Of a stretch of 64,000 nucleotides of DNA, positions 9,612 through 19,113 are shown in pieces. The position numbers and the translations under genes were made by a program. The notes under the pieces were generated by a model. The model searched no databases and was not told the DNA's origin. It saw nothing but the letters and a program-made list of their open reading frames with translations. The stretch's first letter is position 1. Each line of letters begins with the position of its first letter. Origin of the DNA: Methylobacterium sp. AMS5 (GTDB taxonomy: Bacteria; Pseudomonadota; Alphaproteobacteria; Rhizobiales; Beijerinckiaceae); assembly GCF_001542815.1 (NCBI RefSeq), contig NZ_CP006992.1:4903501-4967500 (forward strand). Direction: 5' to 3'.

Positions 9612-10937
9612 TCAGACCGGGATCGTGCCGTTGGCTTCGAGCACGGCGCCCGCGAGATAAAGCGAACCGCAGATGAGGACCCGCGGCGGGCGCTCGAAGA
9701 CCGTGTCCGACAGAGCCGCCAGCGCCGCCTCGACGCTCGGAGCGACCTCGGCCGTAAGGCCGACCTCACGGGCGATTTCCGCCACTTCCTCGGCGGGCCG
9801 CGCGGCCATCTGGCCGGTGATCGGCACCGCCACGAGCGAACGGGCAAGGCCGACGAAGTTCTTCAGGAAGCCTTCGGCATCCTTGGTGCCGAGCAGCCCG
9901 ACGATCAGGACCAGCGGCACGTCGCTGCGCTCGCCGAGATCGGCCATGGCGGCGGCGAGGATGCGCCCGCCATCGGCGTTGTGGCCGCCGTCGAGCCACA
10001 GCTCGGCATCCTTGGGCATCCGCTCGGCGAGCGCCCCGCGCACGAGGCGCTGGAGCCGGCCCGGCCAATCGACGTTGCGCAGGCCGGCTTCGAGGGCGAC
10101 CGTGCCGATGTCGCCGAAGCCCGCCGCGCGCAGGGCCGCGATGGCGGTGCCGGCATTGGTGAGCTGGTGGCGCCCGGCCAGGCGCGGGCGAGGCAGATCG
10201 AACAGGTCGATCTCATCCTGGTAGACGAAGCGCCCGCTCTCTTCGTGCACGGAGAAATCCTGGTTGCCGATCCGCACCGGCACCGCGCCGACCCGCTCGG
10301 CCTGGCGACAGAGGACGGCATCGGCCCCGGCATAATCCTGGGCGGCGATCACCGCCGGGCAGCCGCGCTTGAAGATGCCGGCCTTCTCCATCGCCACGGC
10401 CTCGACGGTGTCGCCGAGATACTCGGCATGGTCGCGCCCGATCGGGGTGACCACGGCGCAGGCCGGCTGGTCGATGACGTTGGTGGCGTCGACCCGGCCG
10501 CCGAGGCCCACTTCCAGCAGCAGCACGTCGGCGGGGCATTCGGAGAACAGCAGAAGGGCAGCCGCGGTGGTGATCTCGAACACGGTGATCGGATCGCCCT
10601 TGTTGGCCGCCTCGCACCGGGCGAAGGCGTCGGCGAGCCGGTCTTCGGCGACGTAGTGGCCGCCACCGATGCCGCCGAGGCGGATGCGCTCATGGAAGCG
10701 CACGAGATGCGGCGAGGTGTAGACGTGCGCGGCCAGCCCGCCGGCCTCCAGGATCGCCCGCATGAAGGCGATGGTCGAGCCCTTGCCGTTGGTGCCGGCG
10801 ACGTGAATCACCGGCGGCAGCCGCCGCTCGGGATGGTTCAGGCCCGCGAGCAGGCGCTCGATGCGACCAAGCGACAGGTCGATCGTGCGCGGATGCAGGG
10901 CGAGGAAGCGCGCCATCAACGCGTCGGAGGATTCCAT
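9612..10937 (-). CDS. folC: Bifunctional dihydrofolate synthase / folylpolyglutamate synthase
   Basis: 441 residues, normal length. Joins glutamate to dihydropteroate and then to tetrahydrofolate in the cytoplasm. The Mur-ligase P-loop HVAGTNGKGST is at residues 45-55, followed by YTSPHLVRFHERI (folate-binding loop), EVGLGGRVDATN and DGGHNADGG near the C-terminal domain. Last gene of the minus-strand trpA-accD-folC arrangement, an order conserved widely in Alpha- and Betaproteobacteria; only 32 bp separate it from accD, so co-transcription is likely. Confidence 0.96.
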   Translation of the reverse strand: MESSDALMARFLALHPRTIDLSLGRIERLLAGLNHPERRLPPVIHVAGTNGKGSTIAFMRAILEAGGLAAHVYTSPHLVRFHERIRLGGIGGGHYVAEDRLADAFARCEAANKGDPITVFEITTAAALLLFSECPADVLLLEVGLGGRVDATNVIDQPACAVVTPIGRDHAEYLGDTVEAVAMEKAGIFKRGCPAVIAAQDYAGADAVLCRQAERVGAVPVRIGNQDFSVHEESGRFVYQDEIDLFDLPRPRLAGRHQLTNAGTAIAALRAAGFGDIGTVALEAGLRNVDWPGRLQRLVRGALAERMPKDAELWLDGGHNADGGRILAAAMADLGERSDVPLVLIVGLLGTKDAEGFLKNFVGLARSLVAVPITGQMAARPAEEVAEIAREVGLTAEVAPSVEAALAALSDTVFERPPRVLICGSLYLAGAVLEANGTIPV

Positions 10938-10969
10938 CTCGCGTGGAGACCTTCTGTCGCGGATTGAGT

Positions 10970-11893
10970 TCAGGCCGCGTTCGACACGGGTTCGGGGGCG
11001 GTCGGCTCGCGGGCGGTGTCGGACTCAGGCGTCCGGCGCACGTCCATCAGCAAGCCGCAGAGCCGGCTGATCGTCTCTTTGAGCTGATGCCGGTGGACGA
11101 CCTGATCGACCATGCCGTGCTCGCGCAGATACTCCGCCCGCTGGAAGCCGTCGGGCAGCTTCTCGCGGATCGTCTGCTCGATGACGCGGGGGCCGGCAAA
11201 GCAGATCAGCGCGCCGGGCTCGGCCAGATGCACGTCGCCGAGCATGGCGTAGGAGGCGGTGACGCCGCCGGTGGTCGGGTTCGTCAGCACCACGATGTAG
11301 GGCAGCCGCGCGGCTCTAAGCCGGCGCACGGCGACCGTGGTACGGGGCATCTGCATCAAGGAGAGGATACCCTCCTGCATCCGCGCGCCGCCGGAGGCCG
11401 CGAACAGCACGTAGGGGGTGCGCTTCTCGAGCGCGGTCTCGGCCCCGCGGACGAAGGCCTCGCCGCCGGCCATGCCCAGCGAGCCGGCCATGAAGCCGAA
11501 TTCCTGAGCCGCGATCGTCATCGGCAGGCTGCCGACGCGGCCGAAGCCGATCTTGAACGCGTCGGGCATGCCGGTCTTGGCCCGCGCCTCCTTGAGACGG
11601 TCGACGTAGCGCTTCTCGTCGCGGAACTTGAGCGGGTCGGCCGGCACCTCGGGCAGCGGCACGTCGATCCAGGTGCCCTCGTCGAACATCATCTTGAGAC
11701 GCGCCGTGGCCGACATCTTGAGATGGTGTTCGGAGCCGGGAATGACCCAGTGGTTCTGCTCGACTTCCTTATGGAAGACCATCTGGCCCGTGTCGGGGCA
11801 CTTGACCCAGAGGTTCTCCGGCGTCTCGCGCTTGAACAGCGTCTTGATCCGGGGCCGTACGACCTCCGAGATCCAGTTCATCGGCTCGACCAT
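10970..11893 (-). CDS. accD: Acetyl-CoA carboxylase carboxyltransferase subunit beta
   Basis: 307 residues (303 if the internal ATG of [10 protein letters not shown] is used). With AccA it transfers the carboxyl group from biotin to acetyl-CoA, the first step of fatty-acid synthesis. Carboxyltransferase motifs such as [27 protein letters not shown] and [15 protein letters not shown] are all present. The N-terminal zinc ribbon is degenerate: of the four cysteines of the Escherichia coli protein only KCPD retains one; the positions corresponding to the second pair read WVIPGSEHH. Loss of these ligands is, to my knowledge, shared with other Hyphomicrobiales AccD. Sits between trpA and folC. Confidence 0.96.
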   Translation of the reverse strand: MVEPMNWISEVVRPRIKTLFKRETPENLWVKCPDTGQMVFHKEVEQNHWVIPGSEHHLKMSATARLKMMFDEGTWIDVPLPEVPADPLKFRDEKRYVDRLKEARAKTGMPDAFKIGFGRVGSLPMTIAAQEFGFMAGSLGMAGGEAFVRGAETALEKRTPYVLFAASGGARMQEGILSLMQMPRTTVAVRRLRAARLPYIVVLTNPTTGGVTASYAMLGDVHLAEPGALICFAGPRVIEQTIREKLPDGFQRAEYLREHGMVDQVVHRHQLKETISRLCGLLMDVRRTPESDTAREPTAPEPVSNAA

Positions 11894-12029
11894 CGCGTCA
11901 GACTCCCTGTCCTACCGAGTTCTCTTGCCGCATCGATATCGGATCGCCGCCGCCTCGATCCCAGGGGGGATCTCCCCTCTCGGGAGGCTCCGGCAGGATA
12001 CCCCCCGCGCGGCGGGCTTGCGGCGGCGT

Positions 12030-12872
12030 TCAGGCCCCGGACGGCGCCTTGGGGGCGCTGCGGACACCCTGCGCCAACTCGCGCACCAGGGAGGCGACGG
12101 CCTCCACCGTGCCGTTCCCGGCCCGGTCGCCGGGTTCGAGGCTGCGGGCCAGCGCATCGACGAGGGCCGAGCCCACCACCACGCCGTCGGCGCCGCGGGC
12201 GATCTCGGCAGCGTGCGCGCCGGTCTTCACGCCGAAGCCGACGACGACGGGCAGGTCGGTATGGGCCGCGATCCGGCTGACCGCCTGCGACACCCGGCCG
12301 AAATCGGGGGTCGCCGTCCCGGTCACGCCGGTGATCGACACGTAGTAGACGAAGCCCGCGGTGTTCGCGAGAACCGCCGGCAGGCGGGCCTCGTCCGTGG
12401 TCGGGGTCGCGAGGCGGATGAAGGCGAGCCCCTTCTCGAGCGCCGGCAGGCAGAGCTCCTCGTCCTCCTCCGGCGGCAGATCGACCACGATCAGACCGTC
12501 GATGCCGGCCGCCTGCGCATCCTCCAGGAAGTGGGGCACGCCGTAGGTATGGATCGGGTTGTAGTAGCCCATCAGAACCACGGGCGTCCGGTCGTCGCCC
12601 GCGCGGAAGCGGCGGACGAGAGCGAGGGTGCCGCGCAGATCCTGGCCGACTTTCAGCGCCCGCAGACCCGCCGCCTGGATCGCCGGCCCGTCGGCCATGG
12701 GATCGGTGAAGGGCAGGCCGAACTCGACGATGTCGGCCCCCGCCTTCGGCAGGGCTTCGAGCACCTTGAGCGAGGTCTCCGGATCGGGATCGCCCGCCAT
12801 CATGTAGGTGACGAGGGCGGCACGTCCTTCCGCACGGCAGCGGGCGAAGGCGGCATCGATGCGGGCGGTCAT
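12030..12872 (-). CDS. trpA: Tryptophan synthase alpha subunit
   Basis: 280 residues. Cleaves indole-3-glycerol phosphate to indole and glyceraldehyde 3-phosphate and channels indole to TrpB. The catalytic glutamate is E50 in [11 protein letters not shown] and the catalytic aspartate D61 in [14 protein letters not shown] and [12 protein letters not shown] form the phosphate-binding loops. trpB and trpF are not in the 173 bp upstream, where nudC ends instead, so the usual trpFBA order is broken here or the other genes are elsewhere. accD follows after 136 bp. Confidence 0.96.
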   Translation of the reverse strand: MTARIDAAFARCRAEGRAALVTYMMAGDPDPETSLKVLEALPKAGADIVEFGLPFTDPMADGPAIQAAGLRALKVGQDLRGTLALVRRFRAGDDRTPVVLMGYYNPIHTYGVPHFLEDAQAAGIDGLIVVDLPPEEDEELCLPALEKGLAFIRLATPTTDEARLPAVLANTAGFVYYVSITGVTGTATPDFGRVSQAVSRIAAHTDLPVVVGFGVKTGAHAAEIARGADGVVVGSALVDALARSLEPGDRAGNGTVEAVASLVRELAQGVRSAPKAPSGA

Positions 12873-13045
12873 GGTTCTCGCTCCCGGCGGTACGTCCGGC
12901 CTTGAGGCCCGGGGGCACGGTTCCCCCGGAACCGGGCCGCCGCGCAGGGCCCGACTTCCCCGGCCAATTCCTCGGCCGATTTCCCGGCCAAGTGGGGGCG
13001 CCTACACCATCCGCTCGCGTCCGTGAAGCGCACGAGGCGCCGGGC

Positions 13046-14017
13046 TCACGCCTCCGGGTCCGGCACGGCCCCGATGGTGTCCTCAATGACGCCGTCGACC
13101 CAGTCGCGCAGCAGCAGGTGGGCGATGGCCGTCGGCGGCGGCACGGTCAGGGCCTCGGGATGGGTGCCCGCGATCATTCGCGCCACCTCGGCACGCGTGA
13201 ACCAGCGCGCGTCATCCAGCTCGTCGGGATCGGTGCGGATGGCCTCCGACAGCCCCTCGGCCACGCAGCCGATCATCAGCGAGGCCGGGAACGGCCAGGG
13301 CTGCGAGGCGTGATAGGCGACGGCGCCGACCGCGACGCCGGTCTCCTCCCGCGTCTCGCGGCGCACGGCGTCCTCGACCGTCTCGCCGGGCTCGATGAAG
13401 CCGGCCAGGCAGGAATACATCCCCGGCTTGAAATGCCGGCCGCGCCCGAGCAGGCAGGTCTCGCCCCGCCGCACGAGCATGATCGCCACGGGATCGGTGC
13501 GCGGGAAGTGGTGCAGCCCGCAAGCCCCGCATTCCCGGCGGAAACCGCTGGCGGCGATGGTGGTCGGGCTGCCGCAATTGGCGCAGAAGCGGTGCCGGGC
13601 ATGCCAGGCCAGCACCGACTTGGCGGTGGCGATGAGCCCTTGTTCCTCGCGGGCCACCGCGCCCTCGGCGGCGAGCGCCCGCAGGTCGAGCGCGCGGTGG
13701 CCGGGCGCGGGGAAGAGGAGGGCTGCCTCCCCTGGGAGGGCGCCGGCGAAGACCGGCCGCCCCTCGACCCGTCCGAGGTAGATTTCCACGGCACGCTCGC
13801 CCGCCCGGCCGGCCTCGTCCGGTGTGAGCAGGGCCGTTCCGGTCTCCGCCGGGGCGGCGCGCACGATCACCGTCTCGCCCGCCATCAGCACGAGGCGGGC
13901 ATCCGGTCCGGCGTCCGTCAGGGCGGGGGCCGGGCCGAATTCGGCGGAGTGCCGCACAAGGCGGCTCGCGGCATAGGCGAGCGCGTCTCGGCCGGGTGGG
14001 TTGGGCGAGCCTGTCAT
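13046..14017 (-). CDS. nudC: NAD(+) diphosphatase / NADH pyrophosphatase (Nudix)
   Basis: 323 residues from ATG 14017; a longer frame overlaps the neighbouring HIT gene and was discarded. Architecture matches NudC: N-terminal domain, four-cysteine zinc ribbon (CANCG ... CGACG), then the Nudix box G-FIEPGETVEDAVRRETREE-TG and the downstream NudC signature SQPWPFPASLM. It hydrolyses NAD(H) to NMN(H) and AMP, and family members also remove 5'-NAD caps from RNA. The start is 11 bp after the stop of the HIT gene on the same strand, suggesting a two-gene operon of nucleotide hydrolases. Confidence 0.95.
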   Translation of the reverse strand: MTGSPNPPGRDALAYAASRLVRHSAEFGPAPALTDAGPDARLVLMAGETVIVRAAPAETGTALLTPDEAGRAGERAVEIYLGRVEGRPVFAGALPGEAALLFPAPGHRALDLRALAAEGAVAREEQGLIATAKSVLAWHARHRFCANCGSPTTIAASGFRRECGACGLHHFPRTDPVAIMLVRRGETCLLGRGRHFKPGMYSCLAGFIEPGETVEDAVRRETREETGVAVGAVAYHASQPWPFPASLMIGCVAEGLSEAIRTDPDELDDARWFTRAEVARMIAGTHPEALTVPPPTAIAHLLLRDWVDGVIEDTIGAVPDPEA

Positions 14018-14027
14018 CCGGGTCGCC

Positions 14028-14447
14028 TCACGCGGCCATGAACAGGGCGGCTGCCCGTTCGAGCAGGGCGGCGCGGGCATGCGGCGGATAGGGCTTGCGC
14101 TCGCCGACGCCCCAGACCGGCCCTGGCCAGGCCGGGTCCGAGCGGAACCGGGCCACGACGTGGATGTGCAGCTGCGCCACCACGTTGCCGAGGCTGGCGA
14201 CGTTGACCTTGTCCGGCTGGGCGAGCGTCTGCATGACCCTGACCGCGATACGCGTTTCCTCGAAGGCGAGGCGCGCATCCTCTGGCGTGAGGTCGGTGAG
14301 TTCGTTCAAGCCCGGCCGCCGCGGCACCAGGATCAGCCACGGGAAGCGTGCATCGTCCATCAGCAGGACGGAGCAGAGGGCGAGATCGCCCACGGCATGG
14401 GTGTCGGCGGCAAGCCGCGGATCGAGGGGGAAGGCGTCGTCGTTCAT
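14028..14447 (-). CDS. HIT-family nucleotide hydrolase
   Basis: 139 residues. The histidine triad is present in the variant form QLHIHVVARF, where the first histidine of HxHxH is glutamine; SLGNVVAQLHIHVV followed by WPGPVW is typical of a proteobacterial HIT subgroup. It probably hydrolyses or transfers nucleotidyl groups; the substrate is unknown. It precedes nudC by 10 bp and likely shares its transcript. Confidence 0.85.
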   Translation of the reverse strand: MNDDAFPLDPRLAADTHAVGDLALCSVLLMDDARFPWLILVPRRPGLNELTDLTPEDARLAFEETRIAVRVMQTLAQPDKVNVASLGNVVAQLHIHVVARFRSDPAWPGPVWGVGERKPYPPHARAALLERAAALFMAA

Positions 14448-14552
14448 GCCGGCAATCTAGCGCGCCGGCCCGAAAAGTGGGGCCCAGTTTCCGCGGTCGG
14501 CGCGGTCGCGCGAAGGTCGGTCACGCCGTGTCAAATTGCGGTTAACCATATT

Positions 14553-15689
14553 ATGGCACGCAAAGGGGCAGCGATCGGGAGTCGGTGGGCGGCGGGCCGC
14601 GCCGGGATCGCCGTGGATGACGCGATGACGGGCGACGCGCAAGGAAGCGGGGAGCGAAGCCGGGACACGGTGGTCGCCATCGTAGCGGCGCGAACCCCGG
14701 CTCCCCTCGTCCTCGCTTTGCGCGGGCAGCCCTGCAGCGCCTGCATCCTCGCGGTCACGAGCCATGTGATCGACGACCTGATCGCCGAAGCCCCTGATGT
14801 GATCGTGCTGGAGGCCGAGCCCGAGCGCTTCGACGCCCCTGCCCTGATCCGTGCCCTGCGGGAGCAGCAGAGCCTCGCCCGCACCCCGATCCTGCTGGTG
14901 GCCGGCGGCGACGCCCGGAACTTGCGCCGGATCGGCCGCGAGGCCGGCGCCACCGACACGCTGTCCAAGCCGTTCGACGCCCTGGAATTGCAGGACCGGG
15001 TCGGCGTTCTGATCGAACTCGCCCTGGCGCGACGGGAGAGCGACGACCGGGCGCGCACCATGCGGCGCGACGCGGCACGGGCGGTGGCCGACGCTTCGGC
15101 GCGCGAGCGCGAACTGATCCGCCGCCTGATGCTGGCCGCCGAGTTCCGCGACGACCGGGCCGGCGACCATCTCACCCGCGTGGCCGGCTGCGTCATCGCG
15201 GTGGCCGAAGGACTCGGCCTGTCGTCGGCGGAGGCCGACGACGTGGCTTTGGCCTCGACCATGCACGACATCGGCAAGATCGCGGTCCCCGACCACATCC
15301 TGATGAAGGCCGGCCCCCTCACCCCCGACGAGTGGGAGGAGATGCGCCAGCACGCCCTGCGCGGCTACCACATGCTGCATGACAGCCCCTCGCGCCTGCT
15401 CCAGATTGCCGCCGAGATCGCGCTGACCCACCATGAGCGCTGGGACGGCACCGGTTACCCCCGCGGTCTCAAGGGCGAGGAGATTCCCCGCTCCGGCCGG
15501 ATCGTCGCGGTGGCCGACGTGTTCGACGCGCTGATCTCCGCGCGCAGCTACAAGCCCGCCTGGTCCCTGGAGCGGGCGCGCGCCCATGTCGAGGCGGAGG
15601 CGGGCCGGCATTTCGACCCGGCCTGCGTCGCCGCCTTCCTCTCGCGCTGGGACGACATCGTCGCCCTGGTGGAGGAGCGGGCGGCGTAG
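14553..15689 (+). CDS. HD-GYP cyclic-di-GMP phosphodiesterase with degenerate receiver domain
   Basis: 378 residues from ATG 14553 (ATG 14625 is an alternative; neither has a strong ribosome site). Residues about 40-160 resemble a CheY receiver but the phosphoacceptor position holds Glu87 (DVIVLEAEP), the usual acidic pair is absent, and the conserved lysine survives as K139 (SKPFD). The C-terminal half is a full HD-GYP domain: HDIGKIAVPD with H238/D239, HHERWDGTGYPRGLKG from H293, and VADVFDALIS. It should cleave cyclic-di-GMP in the cytoplasm. The Glu substitution suggests constitutive, phosphorylation-independent output. Divergent from the HIT gene. Confidence 0.9.
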   Translation: MARKGAAIGSRWAAGRAGIAVDDAMTGDAQGSGERSRDTVVAIVAARTPAPLVLALRGQPCSACILAVTSHVIDDLIAEAPDVIVLEAEPERFDAPALIRALREQQSLARTPILLVAGGDARNLRRIGREAGATDTLSKPFDALELQDRVGVLIELALARRESDDRARTMRRDAARAVADASARERELIRRLMLAAEFRDDRAGDHLTRVAGCVIAVAEGLGLSSAEADDVALASTMHDIGKIAVPDHILMKAGPLTPDEWEEMRQHALRGYHMLHDSPSRLLQIAAEIALTHHERWDGTGYPRGLKGEEIPRSGRIVAVADVFDALISARSYKPAWSLERARAHVEAEAGRHFDPACVAAFLSRWDDIVALVEERAA

Positions 15690-15727
15690 GACGCGTTCGG
15701 CCGAGAAGACGGCGGTCCGTAAGGGGG

Positions 15728-17086
15728 TTACGACGGGGTTGAGGCGTGCGCCGCCCCGGCGTCGGACAATTCGCTCTCGGCCGATCCACCGTCGCCGGGC
15801 GCGGCGATGCAATAGAGAACCGTCTCGCCTTCCCCGACCGTGTAGTTCTGCAGGAAGAACCGGTAGCCGAGATTCAGGCTGGCGATGTAGTCGGGGATCT
15901 CGAAGTAGTCGCCCCAGCGGTGATAGACGGAGATCGCGAGCTTGGGACGGAAGGTGCGCAGCGTCGCCTCGGCGCCCCGAAGAGCTGGAAGCTCGTACCC
16001 TTCGATATCCATTTTGATGAAGTCGACCCGTGGGATCGTGCCCGTCGCGACGATGTCGTCGAGACGCCTAACCGGCATGACATCCTCGTCCGCAAAGCCC
16101 GGATCGCACAGTCCCTGGACTGGTAGGGCTTCGAGATTGTGATCGCTCAAGCCATGCTGGAAGACGGTCAGGTTCGAAAGATCGTTCTGCCGGATGTTGT
16201 GATGGACGATCCTCAGATGGGCTTCGAGGGGATCGAACGAGTAGACATGGCCGGTTTCGCCGACGGTTTCGGCGAAGTCGATGGCAGTGTCGCCGAAGCA
16301 GGCCCCCGCATCCACCACATGATCGCCGACTTCCGGCTGCACCCGCACGCCGCCGCGATCGAAAAAATACTGCCTCAGGAGGAACGTGAAGAAGATGTTG
16401 GCGTGGAGGCAGTCCACAGTGAGGGGGCGCTTTTCGCCCGGCAACAGAAAGTGGCAAAGGCCTGCGCCGCCGGGAAGGTCCGCGAAGGGCGAGGGCTCGA
16501 CCGGAAGCGCCTCAGCTTGCCTTCGAGCCTCCCAATAGGCGGGCGTATTGCTGTCGAGCCGGACATGGCGGCATCCGAGCACGCGAAACAGAAGCAAGTC
16601 CACGAAGAGCTTGCGTGAGGCGTCATCTTCGAGACGGCCATAGGATCGCGCCATCCCGTCCCAACTGCCCGTCAGGTACGCGAGAAAGCGCGCCCGCACC
16701 GCGTCGAACGCCTCTTGCCCGGCGGCGACTTCATACGGAGGGTAGGCGTGGTCGATATTGTCTTCTTCGGTCCGGCCCGAGGCGGCAATGAGCCTCTGGC
16801 AAACATGCAGGCGAAATGCATCGACATCGTCTGATCTGAGATCGGGCTCTGGCAACGTGTCTTCTCCGGTCGGAGGAAAATGCAATCGAGGGACGTGTTC
16901 GGTTGCGCTTGGCGCACCGGCTTCTCGCTCAGCGGATGGGACGTCGGGGCCGAGGATTCGAGAAGCGTCCGCCCTTGGATCGACTGGAAACCGATCGAGA
17001 AACCGCTTCCGATACAAGACCCCTCTTGTACATCTTGTATCGGCGACGACCGGCTCCGGTGCAAGCAAACGGCGCGATATCGTCAC
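15728..17086 (-). CDS. FkbM-family methyltransferase
   Basis: Up to 452 residues; the start at GTG 17086 is uncertain because the first about 70 residues carry no recognisable domain. The C-terminal 250 residues form a class I SAM-dependent methyltransferase of FkbM type: VGDHVVDAGACFGDTAIDF (SAM loop), GHVYSFDPLEAHLRIVHHNI, and VDFIKMDIEGYELPALRGAE, the family hallmark. The N-terminal region HAYPPYEVAAGQEAFDAVRARF and an all-helical segment are unassigned. FkbM enzymes methylate sugars or lipids, often in surface-glycan loci, but no glycan genes lie nearby. GC and GC3 are lower than in the flanking genes, which suggests horizontal acquisition. Confidence 0.82.
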   Translation of the reverse strand: MTISRRLLAPEPVVADTRCTRGVLYRKRFLDRFPVDPRADASRILGPDVPSAEREAGAPSATEHVPRLHFPPTGEDTLPEPDLRSDDVDAFRLHVCQRLIAASGRTEEDNIDHAYPPYEVAAGQEAFDAVRARFLAYLTGSWDGMARSYGRLEDDASRKLFVDLLLFRVLGCRHVRLDSNTPAYWEARRQAEALPVEPSPFADLPGGAGLCHFLLPGEKRPLTVDCLHANIFFTFLLRQYFFDRGGVRVQPEVGDHVVDAGACFGDTAIDFAETVGETGHVYSFDPLEAHLRIVHHNIRQNDLSNLTVFQHGLSDHNLEALPVQGLCDPGFADEDVMPVRRLDDIVATGTIPRVDFIKMDIEGYELPALRGAEATLRTFRPKLAISVYHRWGDYFEIPDYIASLNLGYRFFLQNYTVGEGETVLYCIAAPGDGGSAESELSDAGAAHASTPS

Positions 17087-17295
17087 GAACCTTCAACGTG
17101 GGGCAATCCTCTGGAAAGGCCGGGGCATCCTCGCAGGTTCGTCCGCGTAATCCGCACCGTGCAACGCCGCTGCGCGGTGCAGGTAGTGGTCTCCGCGCTC
17201 AGTTGGCGTTAGACACAGCATCCGAATTCCGATCCGGCCATCTGCCGGTTCGCGTGTACCGGTGCGAATGCGCCGGTTCTTAAGGCGCATCTCCC

Positions 17296-19002
17296 TTGCC
17301 ATTTCCGTCTCTGCCCTCCCCCCTGGCGCGGGCGCTCACCGAGCGCAACTATGCCGAGCCGACACCCGTCCAGCAGGCGGTGCTCGATGCCGTGCCCGAG
17401 CGCGACCTGCTCGTTTCAGCTCAGACTGGATCGGGCAAGACCGTCGCCTTCGGTCTCGCCATCGCCGGTACGCTGCTCGGCGACGACGAAACGCTGCCGC
17501 CGCCCGGCGCGCCGCTGGCCCTCGTCATCGCGCCGACCCGTGAGCTGGCTCTCCAGGTGCAGCGGGAGCTGACCTGGCTCTACGCGCAGACCGGCGCGCG
17601 GATCGTCCCTTGCGTCGGCGGAATGGATCCGCGCCGTGAGGCCCGCGCGCTGGAGGCCGGCGTCCATATCGTCGTCGGCACGCCGGGGCGCCTGCGCGAC
17701 CACATGGAGCGCGGCCGGCTCGTCACCGAGGGGCTTCGCGCCGTCATCCTCGACGAGGCCGACGAGATGCTCGACATGGGCTTTCGCGAGGATCTCGAAT
17801 TCATCCTGGCGTCGACCCCGAAGGACCGGCGCACCCTGCTGTTCTCGGCGACCCTGCCGAAGGCCATCGTCGCGCTCGCCGAGAGCTACCAGCGCGATGC
17901 CCTGCGCCTCGCGGTCGCCGGCGAGACCCGCGGCCATGCCGACATCGTCTACCGCGCGGTGCGCGTGATGCCGCGGGAAGTGGAGCACGCCGTCGTCAAC
18001 ATTCTGCGCTATGTCGATGCGCCGGTCGCGATCGTGTTCTGCAACACCCGTGACGGGGTGCGCCATCTCCAGGCCTCGCTGACCGAACGCGGCTTCTCGG
18101 CCGTGGCACTCTCGGGCGAACTCGGCCAGGGCGAGCGCAACGCCGCGCTCCAGGCCCTGCGCGACGGCCGCGCCCGCGTCTGCGTCGCCACCGACGTCGC
18201 CGCCCGCGGCATCGACCTGCCGGGGCTCGACCTCGTCATCCACGCCGACCTTCCGCACGATGCCGAGGTGATGCAGCACCGCTCCGGCCGCACAGGCCGC
18301 GCCGGCCGCAAGGGGACGAGCGTCGTGCTCGTGCCGCCGGCCCGGCGGCGGCGGGCCGAGCAGATGTTCGCCATCGCCAAGGTCAGCCCCGATTGGAGCG
18401 GCCCGCCGAACGCCGACGAAATCCGCATCCTCGACCGCGAGCGGATGATGTCCGATCCGCTGCTCGCCGAGCCCGAGACGGAGGAGGACCGCGAGTGGGA
18501 GCGGGAATGGGCCGAGGCGCTGATGGAGCGCTGCCCGCCCGAGCGACTCGCTGCGGCCTTCGCCCGGCTCTACCGCTCGCGCATCCCCGTTCCGGAGGAG
18601 GTGAGCGATCCGGCCTACGAGACGAGCCGGCGTCCGGATTCCCGCAGCGGTGTGCCGGTCGGCGCTTCGCGGGTCGGTGACGATGAGCCGGCGGCTTGGT
18701 TCCGGCTCAATCTCGGCCGCCGCGACCGGGCCGAGCCGCGCCGCCTTCTGCCGATGCTGACCCGCCGCGGGCAGATCGGGCGCGGCGATATCGGCTCCAT
18801 CCGGATCTTCGACAACGAGACCACCTTCGAGGTCCGCGCCAGCGCAGCGGACGACTTCGCCGCGTCCTTCGCCCGGCGCGGACCGGCCGACGTCCGCGTC
18901 GAGCGGATGCAGGGGGATGGACCGGCCGCCGCCAAGGCACCGAAGAGCCCCCGCGCCCAGCGCCATCGCCGCGAGGCGACCAAAACCGGCCGCGGCGGCT
19001 AA
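17296..19002 (+). CDS. DEAD-box RNA helicase with DbpA-type RNA-binding domain
   Basis: 568 residues from TTG 17296, with AAGG upstream. Core motifs in order: Q-motif YAEPTPVQQAVL, AQTGSGKT, PTRELALQV, VGTPGRLRDH, DEADEMLDMGF, LFSATLP, ATDVAARGIDLPGLD and QHRSGRTGRAGRKG. After a linker, residues about 460-545 form a DbpA RNA-binding domain (RRGQIGRGDIGSIRIFDNET), then a basic tail. The arrangement equals DeaD/CsdA or DbpA, helicases that act in ribosome assembly and mRNA decay, often in the cold. Which of these it equals cannot be decided from sequence alone. Confidence 0.92.
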   Translation: MPFPSLPSPLARALTERNYAEPTPVQQAVLDAVPERDLLVSAQTGSGKTVAFGLAIAGTLLGDDETLPPPGAPLALVIAPTRELALQVQRELTWLYAQTGARIVPCVGGMDPRREARALEAGVHIVVGTPGRLRDHMERGRLVTEGLRAVILDEADEMLDMGFREDLEFILASTPKDRRTLLFSATLPKAIVALAESYQRDALRLAVAGETRGHADIVYRAVRVMPREVEHAVVNILRYVDAPVAIVFCNTRDGVRHLQASLTERGFSAVALSGELGQGERNAALQALRDGRARVCVATDVAARGIDLPGLDLVIHADLPHDAEVMQHRSGRTGRAGRKGTSVVLVPPARRRRAEQMFAIAKVSPDWSGPPNADEIRILDRERMMSDPLLAEPETEEDREWEREWAEALMERCPPERLAAAFARLYRSRIPVPEEVSDPAYETSRRPDSRSGVPVGASRVGDDEPAAWFRLNLGRRDRAEPRRLLPMLTRRGQIGRGDIGSIRIFDNETTFEVRASAADDFAASFARRGPADVRVERMQGDGPAAAKAPKSPRAQRHRREATKTGRGG

Positions 19003-19075
19003 TCCGCCTCGCGACGGTGCCGGGGCACGAAAGCCGCCCCGGCCAAGATTTTGGGTGTGCGAACGTCATTGCTGC

Positions 19076-19102
19076 GCCCGGCTCGTTCGAGCCGGGCCGT
19101 TT
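19076..19102. terminator. Hairpin between convergent helicase and membrane-protein genes
   Basis: Ten-bp perfect stem GCCCGGCTCG / CGAGCCGGGC with a TT loop, followed on the plus strand by CGTTTCGCC. The T-tract is weak, but the position between two converging genes fits a terminator. Confidence 0.5.
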
Positions 19103-19113
19103 CGCCGGCGGCC

